A stretch of DNA of 64,000 nucleotides, from positions 85,535 to 149,534 of the forward strand of contig NZ_FOTI01000003.1 in assembly GCF_900114545.1 (NCBI RefSeq), in the 5' to 3' direction. The stretch comes from Halanaerobium salsuginis (GTDB lineage Bacteria > Bacillota > Halanaerobiia > Halanaerobiales > Halanaerobiaceae). The position numbers and the translations under genes are program-made. Position 1 is the first letter of the stretch; each line of letters opens with the position of its first letter. Below are positions 25,771 through 35,064 of the stretch, one piece after another. Below the pieces are notes generated by a model. The model had not been told where the DNA came from. It saw only the letters and a list, made by a program, of their open reading frames with translations, and ran no database searches.

Positions 25771-26931
25771 ATAACTAGTTTAAATGATTACTTTGCCCAA
25801 CTACATATCGAAGATTTAAATGATTATGGTCCCATAGCTATCAAAAATTTAAAAGAAAATGAACAAAAAAATATTGTTGGTATTTATTGTGTATTTACCC
25901 CAACCGAGCTTATTTCAGCTGCTAATGCAATTCCAGTTAGCTTATGCAGCAAAAATGGATCTACAATTCCAGATGCTGAGAAATATTTACCTCGCAATTT
26001 GTGTCCTCTTATTAAATCAAGTTATGGCTATGCAATAACTGATAAATGTCCTTATTTTCATTTTTCTGACTTGATAGTAGGAGAAATAACTTGTGATGGT
26101 AAAAAAAAGATGTATGAGTATTTAAATGAATTAAAACCTGTTCATGTAATGCAGCTGCCCCAAATGAATTCTCATGAGATTTATTTTGAGTTTTGGAAGC
26201 AAGAAATGATTAGGTTAAAAAAGAGGTTAGAAAAAGAATTTAACGTTCAGATAAACAATCAAAAATTAGCTGCTGAAATTAAACTCAAAAATTCTGAAAG
26301 ATTAGTTTTAAAAGAACTTTATCAATTGCAAAAACTAACTCCACCTCCGTTATTTGGATCTGAAGTTTTAAGATTATTAAACTTATCTCAGTTTACCTTT
26401 GATAAGCAGGTTGCCAATAATCGAACTAGAAAAGCTATAGATAAAATAAAACAATTATACCAAAATGGAGATAAAAGAATTTCAGATTCTGCCCCCAGAA
26501 TTTTAATTACTGGATGTCCAATGGGAAACTCTACTGAGAAAATTGTTAAATTAGTTGAAAAAAATGGTGGTGTAGTAGTTTGCTTTGAAAATTGTACTGG
26601 AATAAAAGATAAAGAAGATTTAGTTTTAGAAAATTGTGATCCAATTGAAGCTCTGACACAAAAATATTTAAATATTCCATGCTCTTGTATGAGTCCTAAT
26701 GATAATAGATTTGAGCTATTAATTAAAATTATTACTGAATATCAAATAGATGGAGTAATTGATATGGTTCTTCAAGCATGCCATACTTATAATGTTGAAA
26801 CACTTAGAATGAAAGAATTTGTGAATATTGATAAAGAAATTCCATATATGAGTCTAGAAACAGATTATTCTTCAGCTGACATTGAACAACTAAAAACAAG
26901 AATATCAGCTTTTTTAGAAATGATGTATTGA
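25771..26931 (+). CDS. Double-cubane-cluster-type anaerobic reductase (HgdB/YjiM-like), copy 2
   Basis: About 386 residues. The GTG at 25762 lies inside the AAGGAGGTG Shine-Dalgarno, so the well-spaced ATA at 25771 is the likely start. All the Cys motifs of copy 1 are kept: YCVFTP, SLCSK, LCPLIKSS, KCPYFH, ITCDGKKK, VVCFENCTG, CSCMSPND and ACHTYN. Residues outside these motifs differ, so the two are diverged paralogues rather than a recent duplication. It stands next to an amino-acid ABC importer and the single activase, suggesting an imported substrate. The reaction is unknown. Confidence 0.82.
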   Translation: MTSLNDYFAQLHIEDLNDYGPIAIKNLKENEQKNIVGIYCVFTPTELISAANAIPVSLCSKNGSTIPDAEKYLPRNLCPLIKSSYGYAITDKCPYFHFSDLIVGEITCDGKKKMYEYLNELKPVHVMQLPQMNSHEIYFEFWKQEMIRLKKRLEKEFNVQINNQKLAAEIKLKNSERLVLKELYQLQKLTPPPLFGSEVLRLLNLSQFTFDKQVANNRTRKAIDKIKQLYQNGDKRISDSAPRILITGCPMGNSTEKIVKLVEKNGGVVVCFENCTGIKDKEDLVLENCDPIEALTQKYLNIPCSCMSPNDNRFELLIKIITEYQIDGVIDMVLQACHTYNVETLRMKEFVNIDKEIPYMSLETDYSSADIEQLKTRISAFLEMMY

Positions 26932-27007
26932 TTTAAGTTAATTATAGTTTTAAATCATTTTAAGGTTAGTCCATTTCTATTTGGAGAATAAATTGGAGAG
27001 GATATTT

Positions 27008-27775
27008 TTGATAAAAATAGAAAATCTAAAAGTTATTTTTGGTGAACTTAATGTTTTAAAAAATATTTCACTTAATATAAATAAAGGCGAAGTCATTGCT
27101 TTAATTGGTCCTTCTGGGGCAGGTAAATCAACTCTTTTAAGATGCATAAATTTTTTAACTAAACCAACTGCAGGCAGGATTATAGTTGATGGATTTGTTT
27201 TTGATTCAGAAAAATATACTAAACAAGATATTTTAAAACTTCGCAAAAAAACTGCTATGGTTTTTCAAAATTATAATTTACTTAAAAACAAAACTGCTCT
27301 TGAAAATATCATGGAACCATTAATTATTGTGCAAAAGAAGCAGAAAAAAGAAGCGGAAAAAACAGCCAGTAACTTGCTTGCAAAGGTTGGCTTAATTGAT
27401 AAAAGAGATTCATATCCAAAAGAATTATCAGGGGGCCAGCAGCAGAGAGTTGGTATTGCTCGTGCGATGGCAGTTAATGCTCAGGTTATTCTTTTTGATG
27501 AGCCTACTTCTTCTTTAGATCCAGAATTGGTTGGAGAAGTTCTAAGTGTAATTAAACAATTAACTTTAGAAGATAATAAAACTATGCTAATTGCAACTCA
27601 TGAGATGAAATTCGCTCGAGAAGTTGCTGATAAAATTATATTTTTAGAGAGTGGCCATATTGGTAGCATAGGAACTCCAGACCAAATTTTTCAGAACTGT
27701 AAAAATAGGCGAATAAGAAAATTTGTGAGCCAGATAGCTGATATAGAATATGAGGTGGGGCTTGATGAATTTTGA
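27008..27775 (+). CDS. Polar amino acid ABC transporter, ATP-binding protein
   Basis: 255 residues from TTG 27008 after GGAGAGG; the upstream start at 26981 has no ribosome binding site. ABC signatures: Walker A GPSGAGKST (about 30-38), Q-loop MVFQNYNLL, signature LSGGQQQRVGIARAMA, Walker B VILFDEPTSSLD and switch ATHEM. This is the GlnQ/HisP class. The next two genes provide the permease and the binding lipoprotein, so the transporter is complete. The stop overlaps the permease start. Confidence 0.9.
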   Translation: MIKIENLKVIFGELNVLKNISLNINKGEVIALIGPSGAGKSTLLRCINFLTKPTAGRIIVDGFVFDSEKYTKQDILKLRKKTAMVFQNYNLLKNKTALENIMEPLIIVQKKQKKEAEKTASNLLAKVGLIDKRDSYPKELSGGQQQRVGIARAMAVNAQVILFDEPTSSLDPELVGEVLSVIKQLTLEDNKTMLIATHEMKFAREVADKIIFLESGHIGSIGTPDQIFQNCKNRRIRKFVSQIADIEYEVGLDEF

Positions 27776-28424
27776 TCTGCAATGGTTTTTTAATTTGTTT
27801 TCTATTGTTCTACCTGGTTTGCGTATTACATTGGCAATATCTATTATTTCTTTAGTTTTTACTTTAATATTATCTATTTTGATAGCAATTACCAGATATT
27901 ATAAAGTGTGGGGATTGAATTTATTCTGGAAAGGATACATAACTTTTTTTCGCGCTACTCCACTTGTGGCACAGCTATTTATCCTTTATTTTGGCTTGCC
28001 AAGCATAATAACTTCTCTAAAATCAATGACAGCATTTCAAGCTACTGTGATAGCTCTTACTTTAAATACAGCTTCTTTCATGGCAGAAGATTTAAGGGCA
28101 GCTCTTGAATCAGTAGATATTGGCCAACTTGAAGCATGTTATGCAATGGGAATGACAAAATATCAAACAATGAAACGTGTCGTACTACCGCAAGCTTTAG
28201 AGACAGCATTACCGTCAATTGGTAATCGTTTTATTGGTATTATTAAGGGTTCTGCTTTAGGTTTTACAGTTGGTCTGGCTGATATTATGGCTAAAGCAAA
28301 AATTGAAGCAGCTTTAAGTCTACGCTTTTTTGAGGCCTACTTATGTGTAACATTAATTTACTTAGTATTAGTTTGTGTAGTTGAACATATTGAAGCACGG
28401 GTACAAAAAAAATTAAAGATATAA
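27765..28424 (+). CDS. Polar amino acid ABC transporter, permease
   Basis: 219 residues from ATG 27765, overlapping the ATPase stop by eleven bases; the upstream GTG at 27750 is rejected because GAGGTGGGG serves as the Shine-Dalgarno. Membrane segments and the EAA-type loop (DLRAALESVDIGQLEACYAMGMTKYQTMKRVVLPQALETALPSIGN) place it in the HisM/GlnP family. A single permease suggests a homodimer. Substrate is unknown, but this class takes polar, basic or sulfur amino acids such as cystine. Confidence 0.9.
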   Translation: MNFDLQWFFNLFSIVLPGLRITLAISIISLVFTLILSILIAITRYYKVWGLNLFWKGYITFFRATPLVAQLFILYFGLPSIITSLKSMTAFQATVIALTLNTASFMAEDLRAALESVDIGQLEACYAMGMTKYQTMKRVVLPQALETALPSIGNRFIGIIKGSALGFTVGLADIMAKAKIEAALSLRFFEAYLCVTLIYLVLVCVVEHIEARVQKKLKI

Positions 28425-28463
28425 TAAAAAATTTGTAAACTATCTAAAAAGGAGAAATATAAA

Positions 28464-29303
28464 ATGAAAAAATCTAAATTTTTATTTATAATGCTATTAA
28501 TTGTGGGGGTAAGTATTTTAACTACTGGTTGTAACAAAGAGTCTGCTCAAGGAGAAATAAATTCTGCTTCAGATAAGATAACCAAGATTGTTGTAGCTTC
28601 AGGTTCATCTTCTATACCAAATAGTTATATTGAAAATGGTGAGCACAAAGGGCATGAAGTTGATATTTGGAATGCTATTGCTAAAAAAACTGGTTTAAAA
28701 GTAGAGTTTATAACAGGTGAGTTTAATACTTTATTTGGTTATCTTGACTCTGGTAAAGCAGATACAGTAGGTAATACAATTACAATTAATGAAAAAAGAA
28801 AAGAGAAATATAATTTCTCGGAGCCATATGCCTATATTCCAGAGAAAGTAGTTGTCCATAGTGACCGATCAGATATAACAAAATTGAAAGATATTTCTGG
28901 TATGAATTGTGGTTTTTCTGCTGGTTCTAATGGAGGTAATTTATTTGAAGAAATTGCTAAAGAACAAGGGATTGAAATAAATATGATAGCCTATGATAGC
29001 TCTGAATTACTATGGTCAGCTTTTAGACAGGGAAAGGTTGATGCAATGATTTTAGCTGGAGCAGAAGCTGCTTATAAAATAAAAAATGATTTACTTGATG
29101 CAAGAATGGTAGAAGAAAATATAGCGGTTGGTGAAAAAGCATATCCTTTTGTTAAAAATAATGAAAGATCTGAAAAACTGAGAGCGATTGTCACAAAATC
29201 AATTCAGGAGATGAAGGAAGATGGTGAATTGGCTCAAATATACCAAAATTGGTATGGGGTTGATTTTAGTTCAAAACCAGCAGATGCTAAAATAGCTAAT
29301 TAA
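28464..29303 (+). CDS. Amino acid ABC transporter, substrate-binding lipoprotein
   Basis: 279 residues. The signal peptide ends in a lipobox (ILTTGC, Cys23), so it is anchored to the outer face of the membrane. The remainder is a family 3 solute-binding protein (YIENGEHKGHEVDIWNAIAKKTGLKVEF, FNTLFGYLDSGKADTVGNTITINEKRKEKYNFSEPY). That pattern fits polar, basic or cystine-type amino acids. ATG follows AAAAAGGAG. It is the third gene of the transporter, 39 bases after the permease, and is followed by the activase gene. Confidence 0.9.
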   Translation: MKKSKFLFIMLLIVGVSILTTGCNKESAQGEINSASDKITKIVVASGSSSIPNSYIENGEHKGHEVDIWNAIAKKTGLKVEFITGEFNTLFGYLDSGKADTVGNTITINEKRKEKYNFSEPYAYIPEKVVVHSDRSDITKLKDISGMNCGFSAGSNGGNLFEEIAKEQGIEINMIAYDSSELLWSAFRQGKVDAMILAGAEAAYKIKNDLLDARMVEENIAVGEKAYPFVKNNERSEKLRAIVTKSIQEMKEDGELAQIYQNWYGVDFSSKPADAKIAN

Positions 29304-29342
29304 GGTATAGAAATTTATTTAATATTAGGAGGAGTTAACAAT

Positions 29343-30104
29343 ATGTATTCCCTTGGAATTGATATTGGTTCTGTAGCTACTAAAGCAGTGCTTTTCGATG
29401 GAGATATTGTAGATAGAGTTATCCTGCCAACTGGCTGGAGCCCTAGACAAGCGGGAAAAGATGCTGTGATAGAATTATTAAAAAAGAATGGAATAAATCA
29501 AGTTAATAAAATAGTTGTAACTGGTTATGGTAGAATTGCCGTTGATTTTGCAGATAAAGTAGTTACCGAAATAACCTGTCATGGGAAGGGAGCTTATGTT
29601 CTTAATAATAAAGTTAGAACTATAATTGATATCGGGGGTCAAGACAGTAAAGGAATTAATATTAACAAGCATGGCAAAGTGATTGACTTTATTATGAATG
29701 ATAAATGTGCAGCTGGGACTGGAAAGTTTTTAGAAGTAACTATTAATTCTCTTGGAGAAGATATTACTGAGATTGATGAATTAACTAGAAAGGCTGTTGC
29801 TGAAAAAATAAATAGTATGTGTACTGTTTTTGCTGAATCAGAAGTTGTTAGTTTATTGGCTCAAGGCGCTGATAAAGCAAATATTATTATGGGGATTATA
29901 GATTCAATAGCAGCTAGAACAGTTTCGTTGCTTAATAAGATAAATATAACTGATGAAGTTTTGTTTACTGGAGGACTGGCAAATAGTTCACAGATAACAA
30001 ATCAATTAACCAAAGTATTACAAAAAAAAGTAAAGACAGATACAAATTCTCAATTTGCTGGAGCCATTGGAGCAGCGATCATTGGTTGGGAAGAACTTCA
30101 GTAG
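29343..30104 (+). CDS. Activase of the HgdC/BadF/YjiL family for the double-cubane reductases
   Basis: 253 residues, ATG after AGGAGGAG. ASKHA ATPase motifs are seen: DIGSVATKAVLFD (7-19), IIDIGGQDSKGI (94-105) and FTGGLANS. The two cysteines that hold the bridging [4Fe-4S] cluster of the homodimer are Cys122 in NDKCAAGTGKF and Cys160 in SMCTVFAESE. Such activases use ATP to push an electron of very low potential into a dehydratase or double-cubane reductase. It is the only one in the window and must serve both copies (21050 and 25771), or one of them. Confidence 0.9.
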   Translation: MYSLGIDIGSVATKAVLFDGDIVDRVILPTGWSPRQAGKDAVIELLKKNGINQVNKIVVTGYGRIAVDFADKVVTEITCHGKGAYVLNNKVRTIIDIGGQDSKGININKHGKVIDFIMNDKCAAGTGKFLEVTINSLGEDITEIDELTRKAVAEKINSMCTVFAESEVVSLLAQGADKANIIMGIIDSIAARTVSLLNKINITDEVLFTGGLANSSQITNQLTKVLQKKVKTDTNSQFAGAIGAAIIGWEELQ

Positions 30105-30118
30105 GGTAACTATAATGT

Positions 30119-30148
30119 TTGCTAGCTTGTTTTTTTATATGTTATACT
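30119..30148 (+). promoter_or_regulatory. Candidate sigma-A promoter of selA
   Basis: TTGCTA (30119-30124), an 18-base spacer and TATACT (30143-30148), about 40 bases before the selA GTG. Confidence 0.4.
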
Positions 30149-30190
30149 AAGATAGAGTAAACCTTGAGCTAAGAAAAGAGGGAGTTATCT

Positions 30191-31627
30191 GTGGAGAAAC
30201 AAAGAAAAAAACTTTTAAGTAAACTACCAGCTATAAATGATTTGTTAGATTCTAAACAAGGACAATCTTTAATTGATGTTTATGGACATCAAATGGTTGT
30301 TGATGCTAGCAGACACGCTATAGATGAATTAAGAAATACAATCTTAAATACAACTTCAAGTATGCTAAGTGAGTTTGAATTACTTAGTCTAGATAAGCTG
30401 AATGAAAAAATATCAGCTTATCTAGAATCTAAACAACAAAATGGACTGCAGCCAGTAGTTAATGCTACAGGCATTGTTGTTCACACCAATTTAGGAAGAT
30501 CATTATTATCTACTTCAGCTAAAAAATCAATTTCTGAAATAGTCAGTAGCTATTCTAATCTAGAGATAGATAAGTTGACAGGTGAGCGAGGTTCACGTTA
30601 TCAGCATGTTGCTAAATTATTGAGAGAATTGACTGGAGCAGAGGCGGCTCTAGTAGTGAATAATAATGCTGCAGCTGTGTTTTTAATTTTAAGTAGTTTG
30701 GCGGTTGGTAAAGAGGCAATTATTTCGCGCGGCGAAATGGTCGAAATAGGTGGTTCGTTCAGGATTCCAGATGTAATGAAGCAAAGTGGCGTTATTTTGA
30801 GGGAAGTTGGCTGTACTAATAAAGTCCATCTTTCAGATTATGAAGCTGCAATTAATGAAAATACTGGCTTATTTCTAAAGGTTCATACTAGTAATTATAA
30901 AGTAGTTGGTTTTACTGAAGAAGTAGAATTTGCTGAATTAGTAGGTCTTGGAGAGCAGTATGGGTTACCAGTAGTTGATGATCTTGGTAGTGGAATTTTA
31001 GTTGACCTCAGTGATTGGGGATTGAGTTATGAGCCCACTGTTCAGGATAGGATTTCAGCTGGAGTTGATGTAGTAAGTTTTAGTGGAGACAAAATGTTGG
31101 GAGGGCCCCAGGCGGGAATAATTGTTGGCAAAAAAAAATACATAGAAGAAATGAAAAAGCATCCTTTAAATAGAGCTTTAAGAGTTGATAAATTAACTTT
31201 AATTGCTTTAGAAGCCACTTTAAAGGAATACAGGCATCCAGAAAAAGTATTTGATGAAATACCAACTCTAAAAATGATAACCGCTAGTAAAAGCCAGCTT
31301 CAGTGTAGAGCTCAAAAACTTTATCAAATTTTAAAAAAAGTTATCTCAACAAAACTATCATTGCAAATCAATAGTAGTTTTTCCCAAACAGGTGGAGGTG
31401 CTTTTCCGCTTGATAAATTACCTACAGCAGTAATTGAGTTAACTTCAGTTCAGGTAAGTATTGTCGATATAGCAAAACAGCTGAGACTTAACCATCCACC
31501 GATTTTTACTAGAATTGCTAACCAGGCAATTATCTTTGATTTAAGAACAATTAAAGATAGTGACTTTATGATTTTAGCAGATGCACTGCAAAATATTAAT
31601 CTTTCAGGAGGTGAAAACGGTGAGTAA
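30191..31627 (+). CDS. selA: L-seryl-tRNA(Sec) selenium transferase SelA
   Basis: 478 residues from GTG with GAGGGAG. SelA converts Ser-tRNA-Sec to Sec-tRNA-Sec using selenophosphate and pyridoxal phosphate. The PLP lysine is Lys301 in VVSFSGDKMLGGPQAG; other conserved parts are VVNATGIVVHTNLGRS (89-104) and VNNNAAAV. Full length for the family. It overlaps selB by eight bases and so is translationally coupled to it. The tRNA-Sec gene lies right after selB. Confidence 0.95.
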   Translation: MEKQRKKLLSKLPAINDLLDSKQGQSLIDVYGHQMVVDASRHAIDELRNTILNTTSSMLSEFELLSLDKLNEKISAYLESKQQNGLQPVVNATGIVVHTNLGRSLLSTSAKKSISEIVSSYSNLEIDKLTGERGSRYQHVAKLLRELTGAEAALVVNNNAAAVFLILSSLAVGKEAIISRGEMVEIGGSFRIPDVMKQSGVILREVGCTNKVHLSDYEAAINENTGLFLKVHTSNYKVVGFTEEVEFAELVGLGEQYGLPVVDDLGSGILVDLSDWGLSYEPTVQDRISAGVDVVSFSGDKMLGGPQAGIIVGKKKYIEEMKKHPLNRALRVDKLTLIALEATLKEYRHPEKVFDEIPTLKMITASKSQLQCRAQKLYQILKKVISTKLSLQINSSFSQTGGGAFPLDKLPTAVIELTSVQVSIVDIAKQLRLNHPPIFTRIANQAIIFDLRTIKDSDFMILADALQNINLSGGENGE

Positions 31628-33545
31628 AAATTTAATTATCGGAACAGCAGGTCATATTGATCATGGTAAAACAACTTTAATTAAAGCTTTAACAGGTGAT
31701 GATACTGATCGGCTACAGGAAGAAAAAAAACGTGGTATTTCTATAGAACTAGGCTTTAGCTGTCTAAAACTAGATGATAATCTTCAGATTGGAATAATTG
31801 ATGTTCCAGGGCACGAAAAATTCATTAAAAATATGTTAGCAGGTGCCGGTGGTGTTGATTTAGCTTTATTAGTAGTAGCAGCTGATGAAGAAATTATGCC
31901 TCAGACTGAAGAACATCTTGCTATTCTTGAGTTATTAAATGTTAAAGCTGGTATTATTGCCGTAACTAAAATTGATTTAGTTGATCCAGAATGGCTGGAA
32001 TTAGTTATTGCAGATATCAAAGAACAATTTGCTAATACTTTTTTAGCAGAATCTCCAATTGTTCCAGTTTCTGCAGTTACTGGAGCTGGTATTCCAGAAC
32101 TTAAAGCTGCTATAAAGAAAAAGGTTACTGATCTTCCTGCTAAGAGCGAGATCGGGAATGTTTATTTTCCAATTGATAGAGTTTTTTCCTTAAGTGGGCA
32201 TGGAACAATTGTGACTGGTACTTTAATTAGTGGTAAAATAGAGTTAGAAGATAATTTAACTGTTTATCCTGAAGGCAAAAAGGTTAGAGTAAGGAGTATG
32301 CAAATTCATGAAAAGTCTGTTAGTACTGCTTTGCCAGGTCAGAGAGTAGGAATTAATGTGGCTGGTATTGATCAAAATGAAGTTAATCGAGGTTCTGTTT
32401 TAGCAACTAATAATACGCTTAACCGAACAAATTATCTAGATGCTCATTTAAAGTTACTTGAGTCTGCTCCTTCTATTTTAAAGCATGGTGACCAAATTAG
32501 ATTGCATTTGGGAGCAAGAGAAGTTTTAGGTAGAGTCTATCTACTTAATAAGGATGAATTACAACCAGGTGAAACTGCTTTTGTTCAATTCAATCTTGTA
32601 GAAGAAATAGTAGCTAGTTTTAAAGAAAGATATATTATTCGCCGTTATTCTCCAATGACTACAATTGGTGGGGGAGAAATTCTAACTACTAGACCACATC
32701 GTCATCGTAAATTTGATTCTGCAGTTTTAGCTAATTTAAAGATTAAAGCAACAGGAACTAATAAAGAAAGAGTTGCTCTAAGTATACAAGCTAATCAAGA
32801 GAGAAGTAGCAAATTAAATTATTTAGTTAAGGAAACTAGTCTGGCTTCCGAACAATTAATGCCTATTTTAGTTGATTTGAAAAATTCTAATCAGATAGTT
32901 GAATTTAAAGTAGGTCAAGAATCAACCTGGTTGCATAAAAAACAATATAAAAAGTTAGAAGAACAGGTATTAAGTAATTTAGCAGAATACCATTCAAAAA
33001 ATCATTTGGAGAGAGGTATGCTAAAAGAAGAACTGCGTACCAGGCTTACTATTAGACTAAGCACTGCTGAATATAATATATTAGTTAAAAATCTTATAGC
33101 AAAAGGTTTGCTTATTGATTTAGGTTCAGAAGTCGCGCGTTCAGACTTTAAGATAGAGTTAAATGAACAAGAAACTTATCTTAAAGAAGAAATTTTGAAG
33201 ACTTATCAGGTTGAATTTTTACAGCCACCAACTTTAGATAATTTAATTTCTGGATTTATAAAAGCTAAAGAGTCTGAATATGAAACAATTAAAAAATTGC
33301 TTAATCTACTCTTAGCTCAAGAAGATCTGGTTCAAGTTAGTGAAGATCTGTTTTTTTGGCCAGATGCTCTAGCCAAAGCAAAGCTGATTTTAATAAATTA
33401 TCTGCAGGAAAATCAAATGATAGAGCTGGCAGAATATAGAGATTTGTTAAATAGCAGTCGTAAATATGCTCTTGCTTTATTAGATTACTTCGATAAACAG
33501 AAAATAACTAAAAGACAGGGAAATCAAAGAATATTAGTTAAATAA
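31620..33545 (+). CDS. selB: Selenocysteine-specific elongation factor SelB
   Basis: 641 residues from GTG 31620, after AGGAGGTG and inside the end of selA; the longer upstream start at 31581 lies in selA and is rejected. GTPase motifs: [13 protein letters not shown] (G1), RGISIELGF (G2), DVPGHEKF (G3) and TKIDLVD (G4). EF-Tu-like domains 2 and 3 follow (about 170-340), then the C-terminal winged helices (about 370-641) that bind the SECIS hairpin in mRNA. It delivers Sec-tRNA to the UGA codons of prdC, prdB and selD. Confidence 0.95.
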   Translation: MSKNLIIGTAGHIDHGKTTLIKALTGDDTDRLQEEKKRGISIELGFSCLKLDDNLQIGIIDVPGHEKFIKNMLAGAGGVDLALLVVAADEEIMPQTEEHLAILELLNVKAGIIAVTKIDLVDPEWLELVIADIKEQFANTFLAESPIVPVSAVTGAGIPELKAAIKKKVTDLPAKSEIGNVYFPIDRVFSLSGHGTIVTGTLISGKIELEDNLTVYPEGKKVRVRSMQIHEKSVSTALPGQRVGINVAGIDQNEVNRGSVLATNNTLNRTNYLDAHLKLLESAPSILKHGDQIRLHLGAREVLGRVYLLNKDELQPGETAFVQFNLVEEIVASFKERYIIRRYSPMTTIGGGEILTTRPHRHRKFDSAVLANLKIKATGTNKERVALSIQANQERSSKLNYLVKETSLASEQLMPILVDLKNSNQIVEFKVGQESTWLHKKQYKKLEEQVLSNLAEYHSKNHLERGMLKEELRTRLTIRLSTAEYNILVKNLIAKGLLIDLGSEVARSDFKIELNEQETYLKEEILKTYQVEFLQPPTLDNLISGFIKAKESEYETIKKLLNLLLAQEDLVQVSEDLFFWPDALAKAKLILINYLQENQMIELAEYRDLLNSSRKYALALLDYFDKQKITKRQGNQRILVK

Positions 33546-33565
33546 ATAAGAATAATTAAGATATA

Positions 33566-33594
33566 TTGTATTTTTATTTTAATTATGTTAAGAT
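33566..33594 (+). promoter_or_regulatory. Candidate promoter of the tRNA-Sec gene
   Basis: TTGTAT (33566-33571), 17-base spacer, TAAGAT (33589-33594), with a predicted start about seven bases before the mature tRNA. Confidence 0.4.
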
Positions 33595-33608
33595 AGTATA
33601 GTCTTTAC

Positions 33609-33707
33609 GGGAATAGCTGTATCCATGGTGGATATCACGGACTTCAAATCCGATGGCAGGTAACTTTAGTTATCTGTGGTGGGTTCGATTCCCACATATT
33701 CCCGCCA
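33609..33707 (+). tRNA. selC: Selenocysteine tRNA (UCA anticodon)
   Basis: 99 bases with CCA encoded. The acceptor stem GGGAATA pairs with TATTCCC; the T arm is GTGGG-TTCGATT-CCCAC. The anticodon loop ACTTCAAAT carries TCA at 33644-33646. The long variable arm CAGGTAAC-TTTA-GTTATCTG (eight pairs, one G-T) and discriminator G are those of tRNA-Sec. Compared with the usual eight-pair acceptor stem, the eighth pair here would be G-A, a mismatch. It is placed directly between selB and the cysteine desulfurase and selD genes. Confidence 0.95.
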
Positions 33708-33891
33708 ATTTAACTAAACTATTTTAAAATATAATATTCTTATTTAATAACAACTAAATATTAAATTTTTAGTTGTTATTTTTATATCTATATTAATTTT
33801 CATTATAAATTAAAAGGTAAATTTATTTTTAGTCAGCTAAGTTAATTAATTAAAAATATTTAATTTTAGAACTGGCTTAAGGAGGGTAAAA

Positions 33892-35064
33892 ATGATTTAT
33901 GTTAACAATTCTGCCACTACCTGGCCTAAACCAGAAAATGTTTATCAGCAGGTTAATGAATTTTTCCGTAATTCAGCTCTAAATCCAGGACGTTCTGGTA
34001 CTAGTAGTCTTGGTATTTCACCGGTAGAAAGAAAGATTTTTAAAGTGAGAAAACAATTAGCAGATTTAATTGGTACAAAAAATTATGCTCAGATTATTTT
34101 TACTTCTGGAGCTACCCATTCATTAAATATTGCTCTGAAAGGTATTTTAAAACAGGGCGATCATGTTATTACAACCTGCCTAGAACATAATTCTGTCTTG
34201 AGACCATTAAAAAAACTTGAAAAAGATAGAGATATAAAAATAACAGTAATTAGTTTTGACCAGCAAGGATATATTTCTCCTACAACAATTGAGAAGGCAA
34301 TTACTGAAAGGACAAGATTGATTGTGACGACTCATGCTTCTAATGTTATTGGAACTCTTGTTGATTTAAAGAAAATTGGTCAGCTAGCCCGGCAGCATAG
34401 TTTAATTTATTTAGTTGATGCTGCCCAATCAGCTGGAGTTTTTGAACTTGATGTTAAAGAAATGGGTATTGATTTGTTGGCTCTTGCTGGACATAAATCT
34501 TTGTATGGACCAGCTGGAATTGGAGCTTTATATGTAAACCCAGAACTTGAACTTGATACTTTAATAGAAGGTGGCACAGGTACTAATTCTCTATCGGTTG
34601 AGCAGCCGCTAGCAATGCCTGACAAATATGAAAGTGGAACACTTAACAATTTAGGAATAGTTGGTTTAGGAGCAGGGCTTGAGTTTATTAATCAAATAGG
34701 CATGGAAAAAATTCGTGAGCATGAGCTTGACTTAGTCAAGCAGTTACTCGAAGGACTTCAGAAAATTAATGGAATTAAAGTATATGGTCCAGCAGTAGAT
34801 AAATTACGAGCACCTGTAGTGAGTTTGGAGTTAACTGGTATGTCAGCAGCTGAACTTGGTCATTTGCTAGAAAATAAATTTGAGATTAGAGTTCGTTCCG
34901 GGCTTCATTGTGCACCACTATTGCATAGGGCTTTAGGAACTGAAGAAAGAGGCTTAGTTAGAATTAGTTTTAGTTATTTTAATACCAAAAAAGAAGTGGA
35001 ATTTATTTTGCAAAGTCTAGCAGAGCTAGCTTTTAGACTAGAAAGGAGGCAGGAAAATGAGTGA
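33892..35064 (+). CDS. Cysteine desulfurase (aminotransferase class V), coupled to selD
   Basis: 390 residues, ATG after AAGGAGGG. Features of class V PLP enzymes of the SufS/CsdA-like type: ATHSLNIALKG, His98 in CLEHNS, DAAQSAG and the PLP lysine Lys202 in LALAGHKSLYGP. The persulfide Cys340 is in RSGLHCAPLLH. The stop overlaps selD by eight bases, so the two are coupled. It may mobilise selenium from selenocysteine for SelD, or sulfur from cysteine for other uses (inference from linkage). Confidence 0.9.
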   Translation: MIYVNNSATTWPKPENVYQQVNEFFRNSALNPGRSGTSSLGISPVERKIFKVRKQLADLIGTKNYAQIIFTSGATHSLNIALKGILKQGDHVITTCLEHNSVLRPLKKLEKDRDIKITVISFDQQGYISPTTIEKAITERTRLIVTTHASNVIGTLVDLKKIGQLARQHSLIYLVDAAQSAGVFELDVKEMGIDLLALAGHKSLYGPAGIGALYVNPELELDTLIEGGTGTNSLSVEQPLAMPDKYESGTLNNLGIVGLGAGLEFINQIGMEKIREHELDLVKQLLEGLQKINGIKVYGPAVDKLRAPVVSLELTGMSAAELGHLLENKFEIRVRSGLHCAPLLHRALGTEERGLVRISFSYFNTKKEVEFILQSLAELAFRLERRQENE

